DNA of 64,000 nt from Mycolicibacterium sp. TUM20985 (lineage in GTDB: Bacteria; Actinomycetota; Actinomycetes; Mycobacteriales; Mycobacteriaceae): positions 992,001 through 1,056,000 of the forward strand of contig NZ_AP027291.1 of NCBI RefSeq assembly GCF_030295745.1, written 5' to 3'. Both the position numbers and the translations under genes were made by a program. Shown here in pieces: positions 1 through 7,831 of the stretch (within the stretch, counting starts at the first letter, position 1; each line of letters starts with the position of its first letter). The notes beneath the pieces are model-generated. The model had not been told where the DNA came from, ran no database searches, and saw only the letters and a program-made list of their open reading frames with translations.

Positions 1-2
1 TG

Positions 3-89
3 TGCGGTACCGAGGACCTGCCGCAGGCGGAGAACCTCGAAGCCGCACTGCACCAAGCGGATTCGCCGCCAGTCTCAGTCGTCGGCTGA
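3..89 (+). CDS. Possible C-terminal end of an upstream gene, truncated by the window edge
   Basis: Reading from base 3, an open frame of 28 codons runs from the window edge to a TGA at 87-89. The residues are acidic and alanine-rich, with codon choice typical of high-GC actinobacterial genes, ending SPPVSVVG. It would converge on and overlap by 15 nt the end of the fusion gene on the opposite strand. Nothing identifies a family from this little sequence. It may be the tail of a real gene or chance. Confidence 0.3.
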   Translation, partial: CGTEDLPQAENLEAALHQADSPPVSVVG

Positions 90-1136
90 CCGCCACGCCT
101 TCGCCGCCGACGTCAGTCCGGCGACCAGGGCGGACGTGGGGGCGCAGAGTCCGTCATCGCCCACGGGCCCGCTGCGCGGACTGGTCCCACGCACCCTGGG
201 CGTCAGTTCGAGTTGGGCCCCACCCCCACGGGGGCGGTTCACGGGATTGTCGCGGTGCAGTCCGCGCAACTCGCGGGGGATCGCGTCGAGATCGGTGATC
301 ACCTCGTAACCAGGTACCGACACGTGCTCGGCGAGGTGGGCGGCCAGCGTCCGGTTCCCGCCCCCGGCCAGTAGTTGCATCGTGCGGCCGATGCGACCGT
401 AACCGTGCAGCGAGACGACGACGTCGACGTGGTCGAGGAAGGCGTCGAGACGCGTCGACTCACCGGCGCGGTAGGCCGACGAGGACAGGTGGTGCGGGTA
501 GTGGTCGGGATGACGCACGACGTACACCGACGCGTCGGCGGCCAGCGCGCAACGCTCGGCGATCACGTCGGTCATCTTCTCCAGCCCGCCGCCGTGGATG
601 GCGAGGAAGCCGAAGCGCGAACGCAGCGTGCTGGACTCCACCACGTCGGGATCTCCGAGCAGCTCCGAAAGGGATTGTGGGGCAGGCAGATCAGTCGGTT
701 CGAGGCGTCGGGGCCAATTGATCGGATCCCATCGCACTAGATAATCCACCCACCGCTGGGGCAGACCGTGGTGACTCGCGCCGTCGATGATCCGCTCCAG
801 GTAGCCCGGACGAGGCGCTCCCGGTTCCACGCGGTGATCGACGTAGACCCATGCCTCGGCCGGACCGTCGTCGGTCTGCACCGTCATCCGGTCGCGGCGG
901 TAGCGCACGGGTACGCCCTCGGCGCTGTCGAGGACCTCCAGGTCGTGATCGCTGATATGCCACAGGACGCCGTGCACCTCGGCGCCGCCGAGGGGCTCCA
1001 CGGTCGCCACGCCGCGTTCGTTGATCAGCCAGTCGTGGTCGGCGAGGGTGGCCGGCCGGGGGTCGGTGGCGTCGGGGCAGCGTCGCGCCATCTGCGTCAC
1101 GTTCAGGTTGGACCCGTACGCGAAGTAGGACTGCAT
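75..1136 (-). CDS. Gamma-glutamylcyclotransferase-like / poly-gamma-glutamate hydrolase fusion
   Basis: The 353-residue protein joins two domains. Residues 1-150 begin YFAYGSNLN, the signature loop of gamma-glutamylcyclotransferase (GGCT) folds, with an acidic EG followed by an arginine-rich strand near 70-83. Residues 170-315 resemble the zinc-dependent poly-gamma-glutamate hydrolase family (PF05908, phage PghP type): IHGGGLE at 180-186, HPDHYPHH near 209-216, SLHGYGR at 242-248 and a terminal QLELTP near 308-313. The two activities, cyclising gamma-glutamyl amines and cutting gamma-glutamyl bonds, are chemically related, so a role in gamma-glutamyl peptide or polymer turnover is inferred. 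There is no signal peptide. Its ATG abuts the stop of mntH (TGA then ATG with no gap), so it is probably translated with the metal transporter. Rv0925c may be the tuberculosis counterpart by position only. Confidence 0.8.
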   Translation of the reverse strand: MQSYFAYGSNLNVTQMARRCPDATDPRPATLADHDWLINERGVATVEPLGGAEVHGVLWHISDHDLEVLDSAEGVPVRYRRDRMTVQTDDGPAEAWVYVDHRVEPGAPRPGYLERIIDGASHHGLPQRWVDYLVRWDPINWPRRLEPTDLPAPQSLSELLGDPDVVESSTLRSRFGFLAIHGGGLEKMTDVIAERCALAADASVYVVRHPDHYPHHLSSSAYRAGESTRLDAFLDHVDVVVSLHGYGRIGRTMQLLAGGGNRTLAAHLAEHVSVPGYEVITDLDAIPRELRGLHRDNPVNRPRGGGAQLELTPRVRGTSPRSGPVGDDGLCAPTSALVAGLTSAAKAWRSADD

Positions 1137-2363
1137 TCAGCCGGTCACCGTCAGGTAGATGAGGACCACGTTGAGAACACTAATGACCCCGGCCACCGTC
1201 CAGCCCAGGAAGGTGGTTACGCGATGGTTCGCGGCGCCGTCCATCAGCTCGCGATTGCTGGTGAGGCGGACCAATGGGATCAACGCGAACGGGATGCCGA
1301 ATGACAGCACCACCTGCGACAGCACCAGTGCGCGGCTGGGATCGACCCCGATCGCCAGCACGACGAGGGCGGGGATCAGGGTCACCAGCCGCCGGAGCAG
1401 CAGCGGGTAGGACCTGCGCAGGAGGCCCTGCATGATCATCGCGCCCGCGTAGGCGCCCACCGATGTCGAGGCGAGCCCGGACGCCAGTAGGCCGATGGCG
1501 AAGAACAGTGCGACGGTGTGGCCGAGTGTGCTCTGCACGGCGGTGTACGCACCCTCGATGGAGTCGGTGTTCTCCATGCCCTGCAAATTGGTCGCGGCGA
1601 CGAGGAGCATCGCGAGGTTCACCGCACCCGCGACCAACATGGCGAGGCCGACGTCGTAACGAGTGGCTCTAAGCAGCCGGCGGCGCGGAGCACCGGCCTG
1701 GGGCTGGCCGTGGCGATCGCGCGCGAGCCCGGAGTGTAGGTATACGGCGTGCGGCATGACGGTCGCGCCCAACATCGCCGTCGCGAGCAGGATGCTCTCC
1801 GGGCCGTCGAAGCGCGGCACCAGTCCCCCGATCACCTCGTTGGCCGAGGGCGGCTGAACGAACAGGCTGGTGAGGAAGCCGACCGCGATGACGACGAGCA
1901 GGCCGGTGATGACCCGTTCGAACACCCGCTGGCCGCGCCGGTTCTGCAGGGCCAGCAGGAGCAGGGAGACGAAACCGGTGATGGCCCCCCCGACCAGGAG
2001 CGGCAGGTCGAACAGGAGGTACAGCGCGATGGCGCCGCCCACCACTTCCGCGAGATCTGTTGCCATCGCCACTAATTCGGCCTGCACCCAGTAGGCGACC
2101 CGGGTGCCGGTGCGAGAGTTGTCCGCAACCGCCTCGGGCAGGGTTCGCCCCGTGACGAGTCCGAGCTTGGCCGACAGGTATTGCACCAGGCCAGCCATGA
2201 CGTTGGCGGTGAGGATGACCCACACCAGCAGGAAGCCGTACTGCGCGCCCGCGCTGACGTTCGCCGCGACGTTGCCGGGGTCGACGTAGGCGATGGCCGC
2301 GACGAACGCAGGGCCGAGCATCGTCACGATGGCCCGCTGCGGCACCTTCACCGCGATCGACAC
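1137..2363 (-). CDS. mntH: Nramp-family divalent metal (Mn2+/Fe2+) transporter
   Basis: This 408-residue polytopic membrane protein carries the Nramp metal-binding motifs: DPGN at 28-31 in the first membrane helix and MPHAVYLHSG at 203-212 in helix 6, with about 11 hydrophobic segments. Nramp proteins import Mn2+ or Fe2+ by proton symport across the cytoplasmic membrane. The start is GTG at 2363, preceded by GAAGAGG at a 5-nt distance. The operator-like palindrome 38 bp upstream suggests repression by a DtxR-family sensor (MntR or IdeR). The next gene starts directly after its stop. Position corresponds to M. tuberculosis mntH (Rv0924c). Confidence 0.95.
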   Translation of the reverse strand: MSIAVKVPQRAIVTMLGPAFVAAIAYVDPGNVAANVSAGAQYGFLLVWVILTANVMAGLVQYLSAKLGLVTGRTLPEAVADNSRTGTRVAYWVQAELVAMATDLAEVVGGAIALYLLFDLPLLVGGAITGFVSLLLLALQNRRGQRVFERVITGLLVVIAVGFLTSLFVQPPSANEVIGGLVPRFDGPESILLATAMLGATVMPHAVYLHSGLARDRHGQPQAGAPRRRLLRATRYDVGLAMLVAGAVNLAMLLVAATNLQGMENTDSIEGAYTAVQSTLGHTVALFFAIGLLASGLASTSVGAYAGAMIMQGLLRRSYPLLLRRLVTLIPALVVLAIGVDPSRALVLSQVVLSFGIPFALIPLVRLTSNRELMDGAANHRVTTFLGWTVAGVISVLNVVLIYLTVTG

Positions 2364-2398
2364 GTCAACCTCTTCATTTGGCGGAGCGAATAAAGAAG

Positions 2399-2416
2399 TT
2401 AGGTTAGCCGAAACCT
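2399..2416. promoter_or_regulatory. DtxR/MntR/IdeR-like operator upstream of mntH
   Basis: An inverted repeat AGGTT-N6-AACCT (2401-2405/2412-2416), with the extended half-site TTAGGTTAG at 2399-2407, lies 36-53 bp before the mntH start. The half-site matches that of the mycobacterial IdeR/MntR box (TTAGGTTAG...), while the other half is degenerate. Metal-dependent repression of mntH is inferred. Confidence 0.65.
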
Positions 2417-2450
2417 CGCGCGCGGACCAGCTGAGGACGTGTCGCGGTCC

Positions 2451-2678
2451 CTACCAGGGGAAGCCGACGATGAAACCGCCGCCGTACGGCCACCATGCGT
2501 TGCCGTTCATCGCCGGGGGAGACGTCGTGATCTGCGAGTGTCCGGGAGTCTCGCACTGCGTCGTCGTCGGGCCGGTCTGGGTGCACTGCGGTGCCGCGCC
2601 CGCGGCGGGGGCCAAGAGCAATGCGCCCGCCACCCCCGTGGCTGCGAAAGCCGCGAAAGTCGTTGGTAGGTAACGCAC
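2451..2678 (-). CDS. Small secreted protein, CxxTPG family (paralogue 2)
   Basis: A 75-residue protein starting at GTG 2678, chosen because GAGGAGG sits 5 nt upstream. Residues 1-28 form a Sec signal peptide (hydrophobic AATGVAGALLLAPA, cleavage likely near AGA|AP). The mature part has two cysteines (a probable disulfide) and the stretch TQCETPGHSQI, then an aromatic, glycine-rich tail ending in GFPW. It is a paralogue of the gene just upstream, which carries TQCQTPGNVQI. Such short secreted proteins of unknown function are common in mycobacteria. It ends 88 bp before the mntH start and may share a transcript with the genes upstream. Confidence 0.75.
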   Translation of the reverse strand: MRYLPTTFAAFAATGVAGALLLAPAAGAAPQCTQTGPTTTQCETPGHSQITTSPPAMNGNAWWPYGGGFIVGFPW

Positions 2679-2698
2679 TGGAGCCTCCTCGGGGCCGG

Positions 2699-2977
2699 TT
2701 ACCGGTACCCGCCGCCGATGATCAGGGCGGACCCGTAGAACTCGTCGTCCCACGGATAGACGTAGGCGGGCACGTCGGGTGCCTCGGCGGAGATCTGGAC
2801 GTTCCCCGGCGTCTGGCACTGGGTAATGCCGGTGCCGGTGGACCCGCCGCCGCCGACGGAGGTACAGACCGGCTGATTGGAGATCTCGGTGGGGTCCGCC
2901 GACGCAACGGGTGCGACGACGACCGCCGCGGCGGCGCCTGCCGAAGCGATCACACCGAGGAGATATCGCATCCGCAT
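2699..2977 (-). CDS. Small secreted protein, CxxTPG family (paralogue 1)
   Basis: A 92-residue protein. ATG 2977 is preferred over a start 33 nt further upstream because GAAGGA lies about 7 nt before it and the signal peptide then begins MRMRYLLG. Cleavage is predicted after VASA. The mature protein has two cysteines around a glycine/serine/threonine linker and the shared TQCQTPGNVQI motif, then an aromatic, proline-rich C-terminus. Function unknown. It sits 29 bp downstream of the DapB-like gene and 20 bp before its paralogue, so the pair looks like a local duplication at the end of the SDR operon. Confidence 0.8.
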   Translation of the reverse strand: MRMRYLLGVIASAGAAAAVVVAPVASADPTEISNQPVCTSVGGGGSTGTGITQCQTPGNVQISAEAPDVPAYVYPWDDEFYGSALIIGGGYR

Positions 2978-3006
2978 GGCACATCCTTCGTCACGGCGAC
3001 TGACAG

Positions 3007-4083
3007 TCAATCAGCAGCGTACAGCCCTTTTCCGGTGACCAACGGCAGATCGAGCGTGGTACGGATCCCCGGTGCTGCGGCCACCACCTCGGGAATGGCG
3101 TTGACGACGCGGGCCGCGGTCGCCACCAGCCCTGCGTGGTTGTGGTCGCCGAGGGCGCTGCTGAGGCAGAGGTCCAGCGCGTACGACGGCTCGCCGGTGA
3201 TCTCGATGCGGTAAGAGCCGCCGTGCTGCGCGGGTTGCGGCCAGTCCGGACAGAGGTCGTCGCGGATCCGGGTGACGTGCTCGAGCACCACGACGGGTTT
3301 GCCGTCGACCATGCCCCGCACCTCGAAGCGCAGCGCTGCCGTCGTGCCCCTCGCGATGTGTCCGGAGGCGATGTCGAAGTCCTCCGGCGCCGGCTCGCGG
3401 ACGTGGGTCTCGACGACTTCGTCGAGGGTGACGCCGAGGCCGGCGGCGAGCTGTCGGACCACCGATCCCCACGCGAGGCTCAGCACGCCGGGCTGCAGCA
3501 GCATCGGGGTCTCGTCGAGCGGCTTGCCGAAGCCCATCACGTCGAACATGACGGTGGCGCTGTCGTAGGTGTCGTAGTTGATGATCTCCATGCAGCGGAT
3601 CTGCTCGATGCTCTGACACGTACCCGCGAGTGCCATGGGCAGCAGGTCGTTGGCGAATCCCGGGTCGATACCGTTGACGAAGATGCTGGCCTTACCCGCC
3701 TCCGCCGCTTCCGCAATGGGCGCGAGCATCTCGTCGGGCAGTGTGCCCCAAGGGTATTGGAGGAACACCGCGGCGCTGGCCACCACGTTGACACCCGCGG
3801 CGAGGATGCGCCGGTAGTCCTCGAGGGCCTCGACCAATCGGTTGTCGGCCATCGCGGTGTAGACCACGCACTCGGGTCGGGCAGCGAGAATGGCCTCGAG
3901 GTCGGTGGTGGCGGTCACCCCGGTCGGCTCGTCGAGGCCGGCGAGCTCGGCGGCGTCCTTGCCCGCCTTCGCCTCCGACGACACCCACACCCCGGTCAGC
4001 TCGAAGCGGGGATCGCGGATCAGCTGGGTCAGGGCGTGCTTGCCGACGTTGCCCGTGCCGATTGCGGCGACTCTGATCGTCAT
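3007..4083 (-). CDS. DapB-like NAD(P)H-dependent oxidoreductase
   Basis: The 358-residue protein begins with a Rossmann nucleotide-binding motif, GTGNVGKHAL at 9-18, followed by the dihydrodipicolinate-reductase-like N-terminal fold. The C-terminal half resembles the 2,4-diaminopentanoate dehydrogenase-like proteins that mycobacteria carry in many copies rather than true DapB. Substrate unknown. ATG 4083 has GAAGGAAAG about 8 nt upstream. It follows the SDR gene by 13 bp and is probably in the same KstR-type operon, so an oxidoreductase step on a lipid or sterol-derived ketone is a reasonable guess only. Order and size match Rv0926c. Confidence 0.8.
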   Translation of the reverse strand: MTIRVAAIGTGNVGKHALTQLIRDPRFELTGVWVSSEAKAGKDAAELAGLDEPTGVTATTDLEAILAARPECVVYTAMADNRLVEALEDYRRILAAGVNVVASAAVFLQYPWGTLPDEMLAPIAEAAEAGKASIFVNGIDPGFANDLLPMALAGTCQSIEQIRCMEIINYDTYDSATVMFDVMGFGKPLDETPMLLQPGVLSLAWGSVVRQLAAGLGVTLDEVVETHVREPAPEDFDIASGHIARGTTAALRFEVRGMVDGKPVVVLEHVTRIRDDLCPDWPQPAQHGGSYRIEITGEPSYALDLCLSSALGDHNHAGLVATAARVVNAIPEVVAAAPGIRTTLDLPLVTGKGLYAAD

Positions 4084-4096
4084 GCGTGGCTTTCCT

Positions 4097-4888
4097 TCAC
4101 AGGTCGGGGATTGGAAGGTCGAGGTTCGGGAACGTGATGCCGCCGTCGACCTCGAGGGTCTTGCCGGTGAGGTAGCTGCCGGCGGGTGAGGCGAGATAGA
4201 CCGCGGCCGCGGCGATGTCGAGCGGGTCGCCCAGCCGTCGCATGGGCGTGGCCTGCTCCATCGGTGTCCGGATCTCGTCGTTGGTGGCCAGGATCTCCAG
4301 TGCGGAGGTCAGGATCGAACCGGGCGCGATGGCGTTGACCCGGATTCGCGGCGCGAGATCGAGGGCGGACAGCCGGGTGTAGTGCGCGAGGGCGGCCTTG
4401 GCGGTGCCGTAGGCGGCGAACCCGCGACCGGCGACGCGGCCCATCGTCGAGGTGATGTTGATGATGCTGCCGCCGCCGGAGTGCTGCAGCATCAACGGGA
4501 CCGCCGCGGCGGTCAGAGCGTGGGCGGTGGCCACATTGAACGTGAAGGCGTCGCGAAGGGCCTTCGTCGAGGTGTCGAGGAGCGGGCTGGGCATGGTGCC
4601 GCCGACGTTGTTGACGACGATGTCTAGTTTGCCGAACGCTTCCACGGCTGCGTCGGCGAGCTTGGCGGTCTCCTCCGGATGCGCCAGGTCGGCCACCACG
4701 ACGTGCGCCCGGCGCCCGGTGGCGCGAATCTGTTCGGCGACGTCGTCGAGTTGCGACTGCGTGCGCGCGGCAATCAGCACGTCAGCGCCCGCTTCGGCGA
4801 ACGCCAGCGCCATGGCGGCGCCGAGTCCGCGGCCCGCTCCGGTGACGACGGCAACCTGGTCGTCCAGCCTGAATCTGTCGAGGATCAC
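4097..4888 (-). CDS. Short-chain dehydrogenase/reductase (SDR)
   Basis: A classical SDR of 263 residues: cofactor motif TGAGRGLG near 16-23, NNVGG near 91-95, catalytic Ser in NITSTMG and YGTAK (Tyr and Lys of the YxxxK pair) near 157-161, and a C-terminal GKTLEVDGG. It should oxidise or reduce a hydroxyl/keto group using NAD(P). The start is GTG 4888, 15 bp from a perfect TAGAACACGTTCTA palindrome and with no clear Shine-Dalgarno, so the message may be nearly leaderless. The KstR-type site suggests induction during sterol breakdown. Size and neighbours match Rv0927c. Confidence 0.9.
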   Translation of the reverse strand: MILDRFRLDDQVAVVTGAGRGLGAAMALAFAEAGADVLIAARTQSQLDDVAEQIRATGRRAHVVVADLAHPEETAKLADAAVEAFGKLDIVVNNVGGTMPSPLLDTSTKALRDAFTFNVATAHALTAAAVPLMLQHSGGGSIINITSTMGRVAGRGFAAYGTAKAALAHYTRLSALDLAPRIRVNAIAPGSILTSALEILATNDEIRTPMEQATPMRRLGDPLDIAAAAVYLASPAGSYLTGKTLEVDGGITFPNLDLPIPDL

Positions 4889-4903
4889 GTTCGCCCACGT
4901 TAC

Positions 4904-4917
4904 TAGAACACGTTCTA
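4904..4917. promoter_or_regulatory. KstR-type operator before the SDR gene
   Basis: TAGAACACGTTCTA is a perfect 14-bp palindrome fitting the published mycobacterial KstR motif TNNAACNNGTTNNA. It lies 15 bp upstream of the SDR start codon. KstR is the TetR-family repressor of cholesterol catabolism genes; binding here is inferred from the motif. Confidence 0.85.
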
Positions 4918-4952
4918 CTTTCGTGTGAGTTCAGTGATCGGGGAGTTCTGCA

Positions 4953-5981
4953 CTACTGCAGAAGTGGGCGCGCCACCCGCCGACGGCGCCACAGCAGTAG
5001 CACCGCAAGGAGCACGATGGCGATCACGATCAGCGCGACACCGGCGAGCACGACGTACCCCGACACATCGGTCGTCTCGTGCACCACCGCCCGGTATTCG
5101 GTGTCTTGCGGCGCCCGCTCGAAGGTGAAGTCGGACGTGATGCGCGACGGGTCGTAGACGTCGACGGACATCTCGGTGAGAAAGGCGCTGCCACCGATCA
5201 TCTCGGCAAGGTCGGCGTCGGAGGCCGTCCTCACCCAGCCGGCGAAGGGGTAGTCGGTGTACTGCCCCGCGGCATCGGGATCGGTGCGTTGCAGCCGGTG
5301 CTCGGACACCGCGTACAGCCGCACCCGCTCGGCATCGCGAGCGGCCGCCGACATCCGCATCGGATACACCAGACGATCGGCGTCGAACGTCAGCTTCACG
5401 GGGTCCAGTGCGCCGTCGAGCGGTTGCGGACTGGTCAACCGCATCGCGACGAACGACCACCCCTCGCGCGTGTACGGAGCGAGGGACGCCAGCATCTCGG
5501 AGCGCATGACGTAACCGTGTTCGGTCAGCCACGACGTCAGCCCGTCGAGGTCACCGCCCGTCAGCGTGGTGGCCTCGATCGGTCCGAGCTGGACCTGCGC
5601 CAACGCCGTCGGCGCGCCTGGGCCACCGCGTGCCCCGGCGGTGTCGTCGCCGCCTCCCGTATCGGGCCACCACTGCCAGGTGTGCTCCACTCGCGGGGCA
5701 GTCATGGCCCGAAGTTCTTCGAACAGTGCGGGACTCGCGCTGGCCGCCACGGCAGGCGTCGGCGTCGGCACGACCAGCGCCGCGTCGTCGGCATTCGACT
5801 CCAACCCGAGCTGCATGATCAGCGTCTCCACCCGACCGTCCCAGTGGATGAGCGCCAGCTCGTCACCCGGGGAAGCGTTGGCGTCACTGCTGACGAACCC
5901 ACCGCAGGCGCATGCCGAGGCCGGCGCGGCGGTCACGCTCAGGACGACCGCGGCGGCCATGAGTGCGGCGATCGATCGCAT
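4953..5981 (-). CDS. DUF2330 secreted/membrane-anchored protein
   Basis: A 342-residue exported protein. Residues 1-23 are a signal peptide, followed at once by CACGGFVSS, the cysteine-rich start typical of DUF2330 proteins. A large extracytoplasmic domain follows, then one C-terminal membrane helix (about 310-332, VLAGVALIVIAIVLLAVLLLW) and an RRRR stop-transfer signal, so the bulk faces outside. Function is unknown for the family. It starts 8 bp after the Ku stop and is likely cotranscribed with Ku. Confidence 0.85.
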   Translation of the reverse strand: MRSIAALMAAAVVLSVTAAPASACACGGFVSSDANASPGDELALIHWDGRVETLIMQLGLESNADDAALVVPTPTPAVAASASPALFEELRAMTAPRVEHTWQWWPDTGGGDDTAGARGGPGAPTALAQVQLGPIEATTLTGGDLDGLTSWLTEHGYVMRSEMLASLAPYTREGWSFVAMRLTSPQPLDGALDPVKLTFDADRLVYPMRMSAAARDAERVRLYAVSEHRLQRTDPDAAGQYTDYPFAGWVRTASDADLAEMIGGSAFLTEMSVDVYDPSRITSDFTFERAPQDTEYRAVVHETTDVSGYVVLAGVALIVIAIVLLAVLLLWRRRRVARPLLQ

Positions 5982-5989
5982 CGCGCCAC

Positions 5990-6877
5990 CTACTTCTTGG
6001 TCGCAGCCTTCTTTGCCGGGGCCTTCTTTGCCGCAGCCTTCTTTGCCGGGGCCTCCTTGGCAGCCGCCTTCTTGGCGGGTGCCTCCTGGCGCGCCTTCAC
6101 ACTGGCCTCGAGCTTGGCCAGCAGGTCCGAGACGTCGTCGGTCTCGTCTAGATCCGCGGCGGGCTGCTCCTCGACCGCGAACGCCTCGCCACCGGCGATC
6201 TTGGCCTGGATCAACTCCATCATCTCGACGCGGTAGTCGTCGGTGAACGACTCGGGGTGGAAGTCGTCGGTCATCGACTCGACCACCTGGCCCGCCATCT
6301 TCAGCTCGGCGGGCTTGATGTCGACCTTCTTGTCCAGCTCGGGGAAGTCGGGATCACGGATCTCGTCGGGCCACAGCAGGGTGTGCACGATCATCACCTC
6401 GCGCTTGCCAAAGTCCTTGACCCGCAATGCCGCAAGCCGCGTCTTGCTGCGCAGCGCGAAGTGCACGATCGCGACGCGATCGGTCTTGGCGAGGGTCTCC
6501 GCCAGCAGCACGTAGGACTTCGACGACTTGGAATCAGGCTCCAGGAAGTAGCTCTTGTCGTACATCAGCGGGTCGATCTGATCGGCGGGAACGAACTCGA
6601 CCACCTCGATCTCGCGGCTGCGTTCCTCAGGCAGGGTGGCGATGTCCTCGTCGGTGATGATCACCGTCTGACCATCTTCGGAGTCGTACGACTTCGCGAT
6701 GTCGCGATACTCGACGACCTCACCGCACACCTCGCACACCCGCTTGTAGCGGATGCGGCCATTGTCCTTCGCATGCACCTGATGAAACTTGATGTCCTGG
6801 TCTTCGGTCGCGCCGTAGACCTTGACTGGCACGTTCACCAGGCCGAAGGCGATCGATCCCTTCCAGATGGAACGCAT
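5990..6877 (-). CDS. ku: Ku, non-homologous end-joining DNA end-binding protein
   Basis: A 295-residue bacterial Ku opening with SIWKGSIAFGLVNVPVKVY and followed by a CEVCGEVV zinc-like pair, both typical of the Ku core (1-250). The C-terminal 45 residues are a lysine-rich tail built from PAKKAA/PAKEAA-type repeats, which in mycobacterial Ku contributes to DNA binding. Ku homodimers encircle broken DNA ends and recruit LigD. The start codon lies only 21 bp after the fructokinase stop on the same strand, so Ku may be the third gene of the polyol catabolic operon as well as having its own promoter. LigD is about 11 kb away on the other strand instead of adjacent as in M. tuberculosis. Confidence 0.97.
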   Translation of the reverse strand: MRSIWKGSIAFGLVNVPVKVYGATEDQDIKFHQVHAKDNGRIRYKRVCEVCGEVVEYRDIAKSYDSEDGQTVIITDEDIATLPEERSREIEVVEFVPADQIDPLMYDKSYFLEPDSKSSKSYVLLAETLAKTDRVAIVHFALRSKTRLAALRVKDFGKREVMIVHTLLWPDEIRDPDFPELDKKVDIKPAELKMAGQVVESMTDDFHPESFTDDYRVEMMELIQAKIAGGEAFAVEEQPAADLDETDDVSDLLAKLEASVKARQEAPAKKAAAKEAPAKKAAAKKAPAKKAATKK

Positions 6878-6898
6878 GACCCAGTATGGCTCACGGCC

Positions 6899-7831
6899 TC
6901 ACCCCAGCTGAAGAGCGGCGCGGTCGGGCAGGTCGGCTCCCGCCCGTGAGACCGTCACCGCAGATGCGTGCGCCGCGGCGGCCAACACCTCCGTCAGGGT
7001 GTCGACGTCGATGCGACCCAAGGCCGCCCGCTGGTCACCGCCGAGAAGGTTCGACGACCAGAGGGCGTCGATCAACCCCGTCATGAAGGAGTCGCCCGCT
7101 CCGACGGTGTCGACCACCTCGACCGGTTGCGCGTCGACGTGCACCATGCCCGCGGCGCACGTGGCGAAGGCACCGTTGCCACCCATCGTCACCGCAACGA
7201 CCGCCGGGCCCAATTCCTGCCAGGCCCTGGCGATCTGCTCGGGCGTTCGGGTCGGATCGATCCAGTGCAGATCCTCGTCGCTTACCTTGACGACGTCGGC
7301 CTTCTCGATGAGCCGGTCGATCCGGTCCAGCGCCTGCTGGCGGTCGACGATCAGGGCGGGTCGCACGTTCGGGTCGTAGGTGATGGTGGCGGCCAACCGG
7401 TACGCCTCGACCAGGGCGGCCGTCGCCAGACACCCGGGGCCGAGGAACCCGGCGATCGAACCGGTGTGGACGATCAGCGGGGGTGGCACCTCGGGGGTGC
7501 CCGTCAGCTGCCAATCGATGTCGAACGTGTATGTGGCCGAACCATTCTCGTCGATCGTCGCGGCGGCCGTCGGCGTCCGGGCGGCGCTGATGCTGCCGGG
7601 AACCAGCCGCACGCCGGAGGCCTCCACGTGCTCGACGATGCGTCGTCCACGTTCGTCGTCGGCGATGTGGGTCAGGAAGTCGACGCCGCGGTCGAGCCTG
7701 CCCAGCCCGACTGCGACGTTGAGCGGGCTGCCGCCGACGTGCTCGGTCTTGCCGGCGTCACGCGCCGTGCCGGATGCTCGCTCGACGATGTCGATCAACG
7801 CCTCTCCGATGACCAGAGCGCGGGACGTCAC
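6899..7831 (-). CDS. PfkB-family sugar kinase, probable fructokinase
   Basis: A 310-residue ribokinase/PfkB-fold kinase: GGSPLNVAVGLGRL near 33-46 (substrate-side signature 1) and DTVGAGDSFMTG near 247-258 (signature 2, with the catalytic Asp in GAGD). It would phosphorylate a sugar, most likely fructose, with ATP. It overlaps the mannitol dehydrogenase stop by 4 nt (ATGA), which implies translational coupling and points to fructose made from mannitol or sorbitol as substrate, giving fructose 6-phosphate. Confidence 0.9.
   Translation of the reverse strand: MTSRALVIGEALIDIVERASGTARDAGKTEHVGGSPLNVAVGLGRLDRGVDFLTHIADDERGRRIVEHVEASGVRLVPGSISAARTPTAAATIDENGSATYTFDIDWQLTGTPEVPPPLIVHTGSIAGFLGPGCLATAALVEAYRLAATITYDPNVRPALIVDRQQALDRIDRLIEKADVVKVSDEDLHWIDPTRTPEQIARAWQELGPAVVAVTMGGNGAFATCAAGMVHVDAQPVEVVDTVGAGDSFMTGLIDALWSSNLLGGDQRAALGRIDVDTLTEVLAAAAHASAVTVSRAGADLPDRAALQLG

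Noticed and set aside
5990..6140. DNA repeat at the ku 3' end
   Set aside because: The repeats encode the lysine/alanine tail of Ku, a known feature of the protein, not a mobile or regulatory repeat.
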